A stretch of 64,000 nucleotides of DNA from Rothia sp. SD9660Na. Its GTDB lineage: Bacteria; Actinomycetota; Actinomycetes; Actinomycetales; Micrococcaceae. Below the pieces are notes generated by a model. That model searched no databases. It saw nothing but the letters and a program-made list of their open reading frames with translations, and had not been told where the DNA came from. Shown one piece after another: positions 9,166 to 17,140 of this stretch (the stretch's first letter is position 1; the number at the start of each line of letters is the position of its first letter). The translations under genes and the position numbers were made by a program. The stretch lies in contig NZ_CP125946.1 in the NCBI RefSeq assembly GCF_030064065.1, positions 1,426,001 to 1,490,000 of the forward strand, in the 5' to 3' direction.

Positions 9166-10830
9166 CTATTGCAGGTGCACTTCTTGCCAGTCATTTACCT
9201 TGGAAAGAAGGTACCGGTCATGAGTTGCGACAACAACACTCGACTGGGTTCCCCTGAGATGGGGTATAAGTTGGTCGAGCAGGGTCATTGATAGGTGGTT
9301 GGTCGGCTCATCGAGCAGCAGGACGTGAGGACGTTGAGCTATAGTGACTGCCAGGTGGAGTCTCCTTTGCTGGCCAGCGGAAAGCTGCCCAACACGGGTG
9401 GTACGCGCTTCGGTGGCCAGTAAACCCAGGCTTTCTAGAGTCGGTGTGTCCGAATACTCCGCGTAGGTACCTGTTTGAATGAGGGTCTGCCGATACACAT
9501 CTTCTGGGGTTAGCTCTGGGTTCCACTGGGGCACCTCTTGCGACAATAGGGCTATCTTCACCTCAGGAGCTACGGTCACACTGCCGCTTGTGGGGGCCAA
9601 CTCCCCTGCCAGCATGGAAATCAAGGTTGATTTACCGGCCCCGTTTCCACCGGTCACCACGATTTTTTGCCCGGTCCTTAGCGATAAGCTAACGCCATGG
9701 GCACTGCGCCCCAGGTATGCGATATCGTTAGCTTCAAGCAGTAGCTTTTCTTTCTCAATTCGCACCTCTGGGTACTGCAGAATACTCGGGGGCTCAGGAA
9801 CTTCAATGCGATAGCTTTCCAGCTCGTTGAGACGTTGCTTGAACGCTTTGACATGGCTAGCAGCTCGCGTAGCTCGCTGATGCTTTCCCGTCCCCTTGGG
9901 CGGCCGCCACCCTGTGTGCAACCTAGCCCCTGCCTCTTCAACCGCCTGTTTCAGTTCTTCTGTGCGGTTGATATGGTCTTGATAGGTTTTCTCCCACGCA
10001 ATACGGTCTTTTCGTTTTCCCTTCTGCCACCCTTTGTAGCCACCAGAGTAGACCTGGGGCACCCCTTGTAATGACGGGTCAAGATCGCAGAAAGTCTGCG
10101 CAACGTCAACCAGGAGTTGCCGGTCATGGCTGACTACCGCAAATCCACCCTTTAGCTCCTGCAGGGACTGAGTCAGGAATTCAATCGACTCTCTATCTAA
10201 ATGATTGGTTGGCTCATCGAGTAGAAGTACATCTGCCCCTGCGCCGAGAAGCACAGCAAGCCTCACCCTGTACCTCTGGCCCACCGACAGGGTGCTAAGG
10301 TTTCGGGATCGGTCTGCACACGCTTTTAGTCCGTGGAGCGCTTGATCGATTTTTCTGTCAACATCCCATGCTTCCAGTGCACTAGCTTTTTCTAGCGCTT
10401 GAGCGTAGGCAGCCTCTGCACCCTCATGTCCAAGCGCGAGTAATTCTGATGCTCTGTCGAGGTCTGCAAGTGCTGCGTGTGCATGCTGAGTGGATAGTTT
10501 GATAAGCTCGCCTACAGTTTGATGGTCGACCAATGCCATATCCTGCCCAACAAAAGCGATTGTCCCCTGAGATGCCACTTCACCCAGGTCGGGGTTTTCT
10601 AGGCCTGACAGTATTTTGAGCAGGGTGCTTTTCCCTGTACCGTTCTCTCCAACGACCGCCATCTTGGTATGTGCCGATATTGTCAGGTTTAAATCTGAGA
10701 ACAGTAATTTTCCGCCTCTAGTGGCGGAGATGTTTTCTGCCTTGATGTGTGCAGTGGCGGATGTTCCGCTCTGGTGAGTAACAAAGCCTAATGTTTGAGG
10801 TTCTTCGGAGTGACGTTTGTTGTTTCGCAT
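9166..10830 (-). CDS. ABC-F ATPase, probable antibiotic ribosome-protection protein
   Basis: 554 residues, two ATPase domains and no membrane segments, as in ABC-F proteins that bind the ribosomal E site. Domain 1: Walker A GENGTGKST (61-69), signature LSVGQR (181-186), Walker B LLLDEPTNH. Domain 2: Walker A GGNGAGKST (394-402), signature LSAGQQ (483-488), LLLDEPTNH. The roughly 115-residue interdomain linker has a basic helix (KGKRKDRIAWEK, TGKHQRATRAASHVKAFKQR), the region that in resistance members reaches toward the peptidyl-transferase centre. The regulatory leader upstream argues for an antibiotic-inducible role (macrolide, lincosamide or similar) rather than a housekeeping one; drug class is not readable from sequence. 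The base composition is more AT-rich than its neighbours and it splits a tRNA cluster, suggesting acquisition. Confidence 0.85.
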   Translation of the reverse strand: MRNNKRHSEEPQTLGFVTHQSGTSATAHIKAENISATRGGKLLFSDLNLTISAHTKMAVVGENGTGKSTLLKILSGLENPDLGEVASQGTIAFVGQDMALVDHQTVGELIKLSTQHAHAALADLDRASELLALGHEGAEAAYAQALEKASALEAWDVDRKIDQALHGLKACADRSRNLSTLSVGQRYRVRLAVLLGAGADVLLLDEPTNHLDRESIEFLTQSLQELKGGFAVVSHDRQLLVDVAQTFCDLDPSLQGVPQVYSGGYKGWQKGKRKDRIAWEKTYQDHINRTEELKQAVEEAGARLHTGWRPPKGTGKHQRATRAASHVKAFKQRLNELESYRIEVPEPPSILQYPEVRIEKEKLLLEANDIAYLGRSAHGVSLSLRTGQKIVVTGGNGAGKSTLISMLAGELAPTSGSVTVAPEVKIALLSQEVPQWNPELTPEDVYRQTLIQTGTYAEYSDTPTLESLGLLATEARTTRVGQLSAGQQRRLHLAVTIAQRPHVLLLDEPTNHLSMTLLDQLIPHLRGTQSSVVVATHDRYLLSKVNDWQEVHLQ

Positions 10831-10888
10831 ATTCTCTCTAGTCCGTTGAGGGTACGACTATGTACCCGTTCATCTGGGGTGATGGAAC

Positions 10889-10936
10889 GGCGGCTGAAGA
10901 GATTGAACCCTAGGTGTAAGCCGCCTTTAGCGGCGG
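10889..10936 (-). promoter_or_regulatory. attenuator with two mutually exclusive hairpins
   Basis: In the ABC-F leader RNA the segment GGCGG(CT) (10925-10919) can pair either with CCGCC (10936-10932) just upstream, which overlaps the last two sense codons of the leader peptide, or with AGCCGCC (10895-10889) downstream across a 23-nt loop. A third hairpin, GGGTAC/GTACCC (about 10867-10850), lies just before the ABC-F ribosome-binding site. A ribosome stalled on the leader peptide would block the first pairing and favour the second. No clear U-run follows, so control could be of translation or of Rho-dependent termination. Confidence 0.6.
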
Positions 10937-10971
10937 GTCCAGGGCTTAGCGATAGCTGCTGCGAAATACAT
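10927..10971 (-). CDS. 14-residue leader peptide of the ABC-F gene
   Basis: ATG to TAA open frame encoding MYFAAAIAKPWTRR. It starts exactly 7 bases after a good -10 box, so the transcript probably begins at its A of ATG (leaderless). It ends inside the first attenuator hairpin. The Arg-Arg end and short length resemble drug-sensing stalling peptides upstream of erm and ABC-F genes; the sensing role is inferred from this architecture. The distance to the ABC-F start codon is 96 bp. Confidence 0.6.
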   Translation of the reverse strand: MYFAAAIAKPWTRR

Positions 10972-10978
10972 GGTGAAC

Positions 10979-11007
10979 ACTCTATCAAGTGGTAGATATC
11001 GATGCAA
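10979..11007 (-). promoter_or_regulatory. promoter of the ABC-F leader transcript
   Basis: Minus-strand -35 TTGCAT (11007-11002), 17-bp spacer, -10 TAGAGT (10984-10979). The predicted start site coincides with the ATG of the leader peptide at 10971. The -35 overlaps the T-run of the terminator that ends the upstream tRNA transcript. Confidence 0.65.
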
Positions 11008-11033
11008 AAGCCCCGGCTCTTAGAACCGGGGCT
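11005..11033 (-). terminator. terminator of the Gly-Val-Gly tRNA operon
   Basis: Minus-strand stem AGAACCGGGGCT-type arms (11022-11033 with 11009-11020; 11-12 bp) followed by TTTT. It lies 8 bases past the tRNA-Gly copy 2. Confidence 0.8.
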
Positions 11034-11040
11034 TACGTGG

Positions 11041-11113
<73 letters not shown>

Positions 11114-11146
11114 GTATGCAATTATTTGCAGTGGATTTTCATCCAG

Positions 11147-11218
11147 TGCGCGATACTGGGATCGAACCAGTGACCCCTTCCATGTCAAGGAAGTGCGCTA
11201 CCGCTGCGCCAATCGCGC
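11147..11218 (-). tRNA. tRNA-Val (GAC), copy 2
   Basis: 72-nt cloverleaf identical to the copy at 8848-8919, anticodon GAC. Lies between two tRNA-Gly copies. Confidence 0.95.
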
Positions 11219-11242
11219 TAGACACTCGCAAGGAGTGTTGCG

Positions 11243-11315
<73 letters not shown>

Positions 11316-11544
11316 ATTGTGTTTCAATTCCTTTAGGGAACCGAACCAACGAGTAAATACTTTACACACTTTTCTGGCTCCTGCCAAATCAACACGCACC
11401 TTCGCGTAAACCCTTTTTTACCGCGTGTTTTCGCGGTTTTTACCGCCGCAACCCCGCTCAGTTCAAAATTTTTCTTCTATGCCCTGTGCCACATCTTTGG
11501 GGGCGTACACTGTAAAAAACATTTCTATTCATCGTGGAGTTTTC

Positions 11545-12114
11545 ATGCACCCCCAGCTTCTCACCGAACGTTTCACCCTGCGCCCCTTGCGTGAGGCCGA
11601 TGCAGCGGCGATGGCTCAGGCTTGCCAGGACCCGGACATTATTCGTTTTTGCCTATCCGTACCCCTGAACTATACGGAAGAGACTGCCCGCGATTTCGTT
11701 GCCTACACCCATCAGGCAAGCGAGAGCGGGCATGAGCTGGTCTGGGGCATCGACGCGAGCGGGGTTTTCGCCGGTGTGGTGAGTCTCTTTAACATCACAG
11801 GATCTTCTGCGGAGGTCGGCTACTGGTTAGCGCCGGGTAGTCGCGGTCAGGGCTTTCTGACCGAGGCCCTAGGCATGATGGTGGGCTTTGCCCTGGACCC
11901 CCAGGGGCTGGGCCTCGACAGGCTGAGCTGGAAGGCGCTTGCTGATAACGATGCCTCTGAGCGGGTGGCTCGCCGGGTTGGGTTTACCGATTTCCGTACG
12001 TTGGTGAAAAGCGAGCCGGGCCGCCCGCTTGAGGACGGCTCCACTCCCCTGCTTGATATGCGCGCCGCTGAGCTGACGCGCGACCGCTGGGCCGAGTTGG
12101 GCTTCCCCGGCTAG
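11545..12114 (+). CDS. GNAT-family N-acetyltransferase (RimJ/RimL-like)
   Basis: 189 residues. Opens LLTERFTLRPLREADAAAM, typical of RimJ/RimL-type acetyltransferases, with the acetyl-CoA-binding region VGYWLAPGSRGQGFLTEAL (R/Q-x-x-G-x-G/A pattern) and RLSWKALADNDASERVARRVGF in the C-terminal half. The acceptor may be a ribosomal protein N-terminus or a small molecule; it cannot be decided. The start is the ATG at 11545 after GTGGAG; the longer frame upstream lacks homology. It is monocistronic, convergent with zapE, and ends at a shared hairpin. Confidence 0.85.
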   Translation: MHPQLLTERFTLRPLREADAAAMAQACQDPDIIRFCLSVPLNYTEETARDFVAYTHQASESGHELVWGIDASGVFAGVVSLFNITGSSAEVGYWLAPGSRGQGFLTEALGMMVGFALDPQGLGLDRLSWKALADNDASERVARRVGFTDFRTLVKSEPGRPLEDGSTPLLDMRAAELTRDRWAELGFPG

Positions 12115-12131
12115 GGCGGTTTTTATACGCA

Positions 12132-12186
12132 AGGACGCCGGGGCGCACCTACCTGCTGCTGGCAGGCTGGTGTGCCCCGGCGTCCT
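12132..12186. terminator. shared hairpin between convergent genes
   Basis: AGGACGCCGGGGCGCACC pairs with GGTGTGCCCCGGCGTCCT (one G-U), 18 bp, with a roughly 19-nt loop that itself can pair. It separates the acetyltransferase from zapE. T-runs are weak on both sides. The outer arms are an inverted pair of the AGGACGCC motif that recurs throughout the window. Confidence 0.65.
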
Positions 12187-12190
12187 GGTT

Positions 12191-13252
12191 TCACGCCTCC
12201 GTTTCGTCCAACATACCCTCACGTGATAGAGCGGTCAGGCGTGAAACCGCGCGGAAGTACTTTTTCTGGTAGCCGCCGGTCATCATTTCTTCGGTGAAGA
12301 CCCGGTCGAAGGGGACGCCGGAGGCGATGATGGGGAGGTCTTTGTCGTAGAGGCGGTCGGCGAGGACGACGAAGCGCAGGGCGACGGCTTGTTGGGTGAT
12401 GGTGGTGACGTTGCGCCAGGCGATGGCGTCGAGGCCGTCGATGAATTGGCGGTAGCGGGAGGGGTGGACGCGGGAGAGGTGGTCGATAAGGGCTTCGAAG
12501 TCGTCGATGGCGACGGTTCCAAGCCCACCGAAGCGGTTATCGACCAGGGCGTCAAAATCGGCGTCTGCTACGGGTGCGGGGGCGGCGGGTAGGCCGCGGT
12601 GGCGGAAGTCTTCACCGTCGACGCGTAGGACGTCGAACTGGTCGGCGAGTACTTGGATTTCGCGTTTGAAGTCGGCTGCGGCGAAGCGGCCTTCACCGAG
12701 GGCGCCGGGCAGGGTGTTGGAGGTGGCGACGAGTTTGACGCCGGCTTCGGCGAGTTCGCGCATGAGGCGGGACATGAGCACGGTGTCACCGGGGTCGTCG
12801 AGTTCGAATTCGTCGATGCAGACCAGTTTGTAGTGTGAGAGGGCTTCGACGGTTTTGCGGAAGGTCAGGGCGCCGACCAGGTTGGTGTATTCGACGAAGG
12901 TGCCGAAGGCTTTGGGGCCTTCGACCATGTGCCAGAGGGAGGCGAGCAGGTGGGTTTTACCTACGCCGAAGCCGCCGTCGAGGTAGAGGCCGGCTTTGGT
13001 GTCGTCCTTCTTTTTGCCGCCGCCGAAGAGTTTGCCGAAGAAGCCGCCCCCGTTGGTTGATCCGCCGCGGTTGATGATTTCACCGAAGGCGCGCAGGGCG
13101 TCGACGGCTGCCTGTTGGGAGGGCTGGGCGGGGTCGGGGCGGTAGGTATTGAAAGACACTTCACCGAAGCGTTCTGAGGGCCTGAACCCTGAGAGGAGTT
13201 CATCGGCTGAGACGTGGGGGGTGCGGTCGGTGAGGTGCGTGTAGGTTGCCAC
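12191..13252 (-). CDS. zapE: cell division protein ZapE (AFG1-like ATPase)
   Basis: 353 residues. P-loop ATPase with Walker A LDGGFGVGKTHLLASL (about residues 90-105), Walker B LVCIDEFELDDPGD and sensor region LVATSNTLPGALGEGRF, all characteristic of the AFG1/ZapE family. In E. coli ZapE associates with the Z-ring; in actinobacteria its role is less defined. A lysine/glycine-rich loop (GGSTNGGGFFGKLFGGGKKKDD) is inserted before Walker A. The GTG at 13252, with GGGAAAG seven bases upstream, is preferred over an ATG 51 bp further out. The 3' half is unusually rich in GGCG/CGG runs. Confidence 0.88.
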   Translation of the reverse strand: MATYTHLTDRTPHVSADELLSGFRPSERFGEVSFNTYRPDPAQPSQQAAVDALRAFGEIINRGGSTNGGGFFGKLFGGGKKKDDTKAGLYLDGGFGVGKTHLLASLWHMVEGPKAFGTFVEYTNLVGALTFRKTVEALSHYKLVCIDEFELDDPGDTVLMSRLMRELAEAGVKLVATSNTLPGALGEGRFAAADFKREIQVLADQFDVLRVDGEDFRHRGLPAAPAPVADADFDALVDNRFGGLGTVAIDDFEALIDHLSRVHPSRYRQFIDGLDAIAWRNVTTITQQAVALRFVVLADRLYDKDLPIIASGVPFDRVFTEEMMTGGYQKKYFRAVSRLTALSREGMLDETEA

Positions 13253-13486
13253 GTGTGGTCTTTCCCTTAGGCGCGACGGTGCGCTGGTGATTCGTACACC
13301 CACAGTCTAGTAGCTGGTGGGCAGGTTGCCCAATGTTGCGGTGGGGTTAGTGCGGGGCTGACTCTAAGCCGGTTGGCTTGTTCACAGATGTGCTGGTCAG
13401 GCTCTGGGCGGACGCCGGTGGGCGGCTTCTCGTTTTAGGCTGGTAGGTGCATACCTATTGACGTGAGTGAAAGGGATAAAGAAACG

Positions 13487-13984
13487 ATGGCGAAGGCGAA
13501 GAAGAAGAAGGGGGCGGCTACGGCTGCGCTGGCTCTGTTGCAGCAGACCGGTACTGCTTTTGAGGTGCGCGAGTATGAACATGTGGACGGTGAAACCAAC
13601 TTTGGTCTGGAGGCTGCCGAAAAACTGGGTCGCTCCCCCGAGCAGGTTTTTAAGACCCTGATGATTACCCACGAGAAGGATTTTGCGGTCTGCGTGGTGC
13701 CGGTGGGTGGCAAGCTGAACGTGAAGGCTGCTGCGGCTGCCCTCGGCTGGAAGTCGGCGAAGATGGCTGCCCCCGATGTGGCAGAGAAGCGCACCGGGTA
13801 TGTGGTGGGCGGTATTTCTCCCTTGGGGCAGAAGACGGCTCACCCTACCCTGGTGGATGAAACTGCCCAGCTTTTTAACACGATTTTGGTGTCGGGTGGG
13901 CGCCGCGGCCTGGATGTGGAGCTAGCTGCCGATGACCTGGTTGCGCTGACGCAGGGGGCTTACGCCGATATTGCGGCTGTTTAG
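13487..13984 (+). CDS. ybaK: Cys-tRNA(Pro) deacylase, YbaK/EbsC type
   Basis: 165 residues. Hydrolyses mischarged Cys-tRNA(Pro), acting in trans to prolyl-tRNA synthetase. Diagnostic stretches: ETNFGLEAAEKLG, QVFKTLM, TGYVVGGISPLGQK and ILVSGGRRGLDVELAADDL, all close to E. coli YbaK. A basic MAKAKKKKG N-terminus precedes the domain. The ATG at 13487 is chosen; a GTG 24 bp upstream is possible, since AAAGGG lies rather far (about 12 nt) from the ATG. Its last 63 bp overlap the end of the convergent hydrolase gene. Confidence 0.9.
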   Translation: MAKAKKKKGAATAALALLQQTGTAFEVREYEHVDGETNFGLEAAEKLGRSPEQVFKTLMITHEKDFAVCVVPVGGKLNVKAAAAALGWKSAKMAAPDVAEKRTGYVVGGISPLGQKTAHPTLVDETAQLFNTILVSGGRRGLDVELAADDLVALTQGAYADIAAV

Positions 13985-15250
13985 CCAGCCGGTGACGGTG
14001 CCAAACCAGAGCTGCGGGTCTACGTTCCATTCCCTGGTGTGGGGGGCCTTTTCGAAGGGGACGAAGTCCACCAGGTGTGAGAGCTCAGCCAGGGCCTGTG
14101 AGGGCTGGTAGGGCACATAGGTATCGTCCACCGAGTGCATGATTAGGGTGGGCACGGTAATGTCGCCCGCCCGGTGGGGCCAGGAAATCTGTTGTAGGCT
14201 GATGGGTTCTTTCAGCCCGGTGAGAGTGCTGAGGGCGGGATGGGTAATCATCTGTACACCCAGCTGACCGATGCGCAGCGGGATCTTGTTCAGATGCGTG
14301 TGGTACTGGATGAGCTCAAGCCAGTCCAGGGCAGGGCCGTCCAGCACCAGTGCCCGGATAGCCCGGCGGTTACGGGCCAGGTCGGCAGTCTGCATGCAGA
14401 TTGACCCGCCCATAGACCACCCAAAGAGTACTACGCTGCGAGCGCCGTGGGCCAGGGCGTAGTCGATGGCGACTTCGACGTCCCGCCATTCGGTGAAGCC
14501 CAGGCCGTAGCGGCCGTCCTCGCTGGCGGGTGCTTCGCGGTCGTTGCGGTAGCTCATGTGCAAGCTGGTGAGGCCCAGGGCCTGGGTGGCGTCGAGGGCG
14601 CGCAGGGTTTCGGCGCGGGTTGCCCCCATGCCGTGCACCATGATGGCCCAGGTGTCGCTCGGTTCAGGGGTACCGGGTTCGTCAGTTGCTTGGCCTTCCG
14701 TTGTTTGCGCGTCCAGCGCCGCCCCGGGGTGTACTACCCAGGAGGGGGCGGGGCCTACCGGCAGGGACAGCTCAATATCTTCAGCCCGATAGCCAGCCAT
14801 AGCGGGGTCGGTGGCAACCACGCCGGTGAGGCGTCCGCGCTTAATTTCTGCCATATTGCCCCGGTAAATTTTTTCGATGCTCCGTACCACGGTCTTGTCA
14901 CCCGGCATATAGGAGGTCAGCTCCCCCAGCAGGGCAAAACCCGCCCCACCCGAGAAGTAAAAGCCGTAGTGGCCCGGGGCCAGGGTACGCTCGGTGGCGT
15001 CGATACGGATGCTGGTAGGCTGCTGGCCCTCGGCGATGTCAGCGCTGCTATAGCCCAGGGAGTGCACGCGGACGTCCTCAACCGGCGCTTTGGGGGGAAC
15101 CACGATTTTGCGGGCGAAGTGGGTGGCGATTCCTGCGGTGCCCAGGGCAGCGGCGCAAGCCAGGGTCGCTCCGGCGGCCCCGGCAACCCCCGCTACGGTA
15201 GCTAGGGTGAGGGTGCGGGCGGGTGTGGGGTGTGCGTGCTCAGTAGCCAT
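13922..15250 (-). CDS. membrane-anchored alpha/beta hydrolase
   Basis: 442 residues. One N-terminal hydrophobic segment rich in Ala/Gly (about residues 12-40) is followed by an extracytoplasmic-looking domain. The hydrolase half begins IMVHGMGATRAETLRAL (oxyanion HGxG-type motif), has the nucleophile elbow VLFGWSMGGSICMQ (GxSxG) and DGPALDW. The acid and His fit LIMHSVDDTYVPY and APHTREWN near the C-terminus. This is the acyl-peptidase/dienelactone-hydrolase-like group; substrate unknown. The gene ends 63 bp inside convergent ybaK, an uncommonly long tail overlap. The ATG at 15250 lies 84 bp from divergent msrB. Confidence 0.8.
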   Translation of the reverse strand: MATEHAHPTPARTLTLATVAGVAGAAGATLACAAALGTAGIATHFARKIVVPPKAPVEDVRVHSLGYSSADIAEGQQPTSIRIDATERTLAPGHYGFYFSGGAGFALLGELTSYMPGDKTVVRSIEKIYRGNMAEIKRGRLTGVVATDPAMAGYRAEDIELSLPVGPAPSWVVHPGAALDAQTTEGQATDEPGTPEPSDTWAIMVHGMGATRAETLRALDATQALGLTSLHMSYRNDREAPASEDGRYGLGFTEWRDVEVAIDYALAHGARSVVLFGWSMGGSICMQTADLARNRRAIRALVLDGPALDWLELIQYHTHLNKIPLRIGQLGVQMITHPALSTLTGLKEPISLQQISWPHRAGDITVPTLIMHSVDDTYVPYQPSQALAELSHLVDFVPFEKAPHTREWNVDPQLWFGTVTGWLNSRNIGVSPLRQRNQVIGS

Positions 15251-15333
15251 AATGCCCAGTGTACGGGAATAAGAGCCCGCTGCGCCTGCTTATACTGGTG
15301 CACAGATACAGCCGTGATGAAAGCGAGCAAGCC

Positions 15334-15756
15334 ATGAGTGATTCTCTGCCCGGCCTTGGTGCCATTGCCAAGAACTGGAAGGAAGTTCTGAGCCCCGATG
15401 AGTACGCGGTGCTGCGCCAAGGCGGTACGGAGCGGGCTTTTACCGGTGAGTATTGGGACACCACCACCGAGGGCGTCTACGCCTGCCGGGCCTGTGGCAC
15501 AGAACTGTTCCGGTCCACCGAGAAGTTTGAGAGCCACTGCGGCTGGCCCTCTTTCTTTGAGCCGCTCGCTGCTGACCGGGTGCGCTACATCGAGGACCGT
15601 TCTTTAGGTATGGTGCGCGTTGAGGTGCGCTGTGCCGCCTGCGATTCCCACCTGGGCCACGTCTTTGAGGGGGAAGGCTACGATACCCCCACCGACCTGC
15701 GCTACTGCATCAACTCCATCAGCCTGACCCTGCACGAGAAGCCGGTAGCTGAGTAG
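15334..15756 (+). CDS. msrB: peptide-methionine (R)-S-oxide reductase MsrB
   Basis: 140 residues. Repairs oxidised methionine (R-sulfoxide) in proteins. All MsrB marks are present: zinc-binding CRACG and CAACDSHLGHVF, substrate pocket SHCGWPSFFEPL, and the catalytic RYCINSISL. The start is the ATG at 15334, weakly supported by AAGCGAG; upstream in-frame sequence is not conserved-looking. The coding sequence is of normal length, with the nucleophile Cys and Arg intact. Confidence 0.93.
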   Translation: MSDSLPGLGAIAKNWKEVLSPDEYAVLRQGGTERAFTGEYWDTTTEGVYACRACGTELFRSTEKFESHCGWPSFFEPLAADRVRYIEDRSLGMVRVEVRCAACDSHLGHVFEGEGYDTPTDLRYCINSISLTLHEKPVAE

Positions 15757-15764
15757 GTTCTCTG

Positions 15765-15801
15765 CCCGGGGGTGTGGGTGAGCGGACGCCACCCACCCCG
15801 G
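15765..15801. terminator. GC-rich hairpin downstream of msrB
   Basis: CCGGGGGTGTGGGTG pairs imperfectly with CACCCACCCCGG; the loop contains GCGGACGCC, one of the over-represented 9-mers. There is no T-run, so termination strength is uncertain. Confidence 0.4.
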
Positions 15802-15859
15802 TAGGGCCGGGCAAAACCTGGCATAATGGGGAGGTAGTTTTCCACCGGGAGGGAGTTTT

Positions 15860-17131
15860 ATGGCGGTGCAACCTGTAGGGGGAACAGGTTCTCAGTTTGA
15901 TGTACCCGAGGGGATTAGTATCCCCGAGGTGGTGTATCTCGACGAGCCTGAGGGAGGCACACCGAGCGTCATTAACACCGAACGCGGCTTGCACCGCGTA
16001 GCTAAAATTCTGGCGGCAGAAAGCGGGCCTGTGGCGGTTGATACCGAGCGCGCATCTGGCATTCGCTATGGTCAGCGGGCTTTTTTGGTGCAGCTCAAGC
16101 GCGGTAATTCCGGGGTAATTCTGATTGACCCCGAGAGCTTTGATGATCTCACCCTGATTAACGAGGCCTTGGCAGGTGCTGAGTGGGTGTTGCACGCTGC
16201 GACCCAGGATTTGCCCTGCCTTGCTGACCTTGGCATGTACCCCGACGCTCTCTTTGATACTGAGCTGGGCGGACGCCTGGCCGGATTTGAGCGCGTTGGT
16301 TTGGGCTTCATGGTGGAAAACCTGCTGGGCTACAAGCTGGCCAAGGAGCACTCGGCGGTGGATTGGTCCCACCGCCCACTCCCCTCAGCCTGGCTCAACT
16401 ACGCTGCCCTCGACGTTGATATTCTACTTGACCTGCGCGATGCGGTGGAAGAAGAGCTGCGGGCCCAGGGCAAGCTAGGCTATGCCTTGGAAGAGTTCCG
16501 CTATATCTGTGAGCACCCCGAACGTGAAGAGAAGCCCGACCCCTGGAGAAAGACCAAGGGTATTCGAGAGGTGAAGACCCGCCGCCAGCTCACCGCCCTA
16601 CGCAACCTCTGGTATGAGCGTGAGCACCTGGCGCAGAAGAAGGACGTTGCCCCCAAGCGCCTGCTGCCCGACGCCTCCTTGATTACTGCAGCCAAGCTTA
16701 TGCCGCGCACGGTACCTGCCATTCTGCAGATTCCCGGCTTCCAAACCCGGGCGCTCAAGCGGGAGGCCCCGCGTTGGCTCAAGGCCCTGGCCGACGCCAA
16801 GAAGGATGCCGAACCGGTACCGTTTACCACCCCTGCCTCTGGCCCGCCGCCGCTCAAAGCCTGGGAGGTCAAGCGCCCCGAGTCCGCCCTGCTCATTGCT
16901 GAGGCAAAGCCTGCGGTGCTCGCTGTGGGCGAGCACCTGAACATGCCGCAGGAGAACGTCCTTGCCCCCGATGTGCTGCGCCGCCTGTGCTGGGACCCGC
17001 CCGCTGGGTCGTCCGTTGAAGAACTTAGGGTAGCCCTGCTTGAACTTGGGGCACGCCAGTGGCAGATTGAACTTATAGCCCCTGACCTGGCTGATGTTTT
17101 TGCCCGGGTTAGACATTCATCTACAAAGTAA
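15860..17131 (+). CDS. rnd: ribonuclease D
   Basis: 423 residues. 3'-5' exoribonuclease involved in tRNA 3' maturation. The DEDD exonuclease domain (residues 30-215) shows VAVDTERASG (D-x-E), LHAATQDLPCL (second Asp) and YAALDVDILLDL (Tyr-x3-Asp). An HRDC nucleic-acid-binding domain follows (about 235-310, TRRQLTALRNLWYERE). The ATG at 15860 has GGAGGGA upstream. The 10-bp gap to the Rieske gene suggests cotranscription. RNase D near dxs is a conserved actinobacterial arrangement. Confidence 0.92.
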   Translation: MAVQPVGGTGSQFDVPEGISIPEVVYLDEPEGGTPSVINTERGLHRVAKILAAESGPVAVDTERASGIRYGQRAFLVQLKRGNSGVILIDPESFDDLTLINEALAGAEWVLHAATQDLPCLADLGMYPDALFDTELGGRLAGFERVGLGFMVENLLGYKLAKEHSAVDWSHRPLPSAWLNYAALDVDILLDLRDAVEEELRAQGKLGYALEEFRYICEHPEREEKPDPWRKTKGIREVKTRRQLTALRNLWYEREHLAQKKDVAPKRLLPDASLITAAKLMPRTVPAILQIPGFQTRALKREAPRWLKALADAKKDAEPVPFTTPASGPPPLKAWEVKRPESALLIAEAKPAVLAVGEHLNMPQENVLAPDVLRRLCWDPPAGSSVEELRVALLELGARQWQIELIAPDLADVFARVRHSSTK

Positions 17132-17140
17132 GGTTCAACT

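Noticed and set aside
10788..10988. 66-codon frame overlapping the ABC-F leader on the minus strand
   Set aside because: It runs through the ABC-F start in another frame, lacks a start signal, and the 14-codon frame fits the promoter far better.
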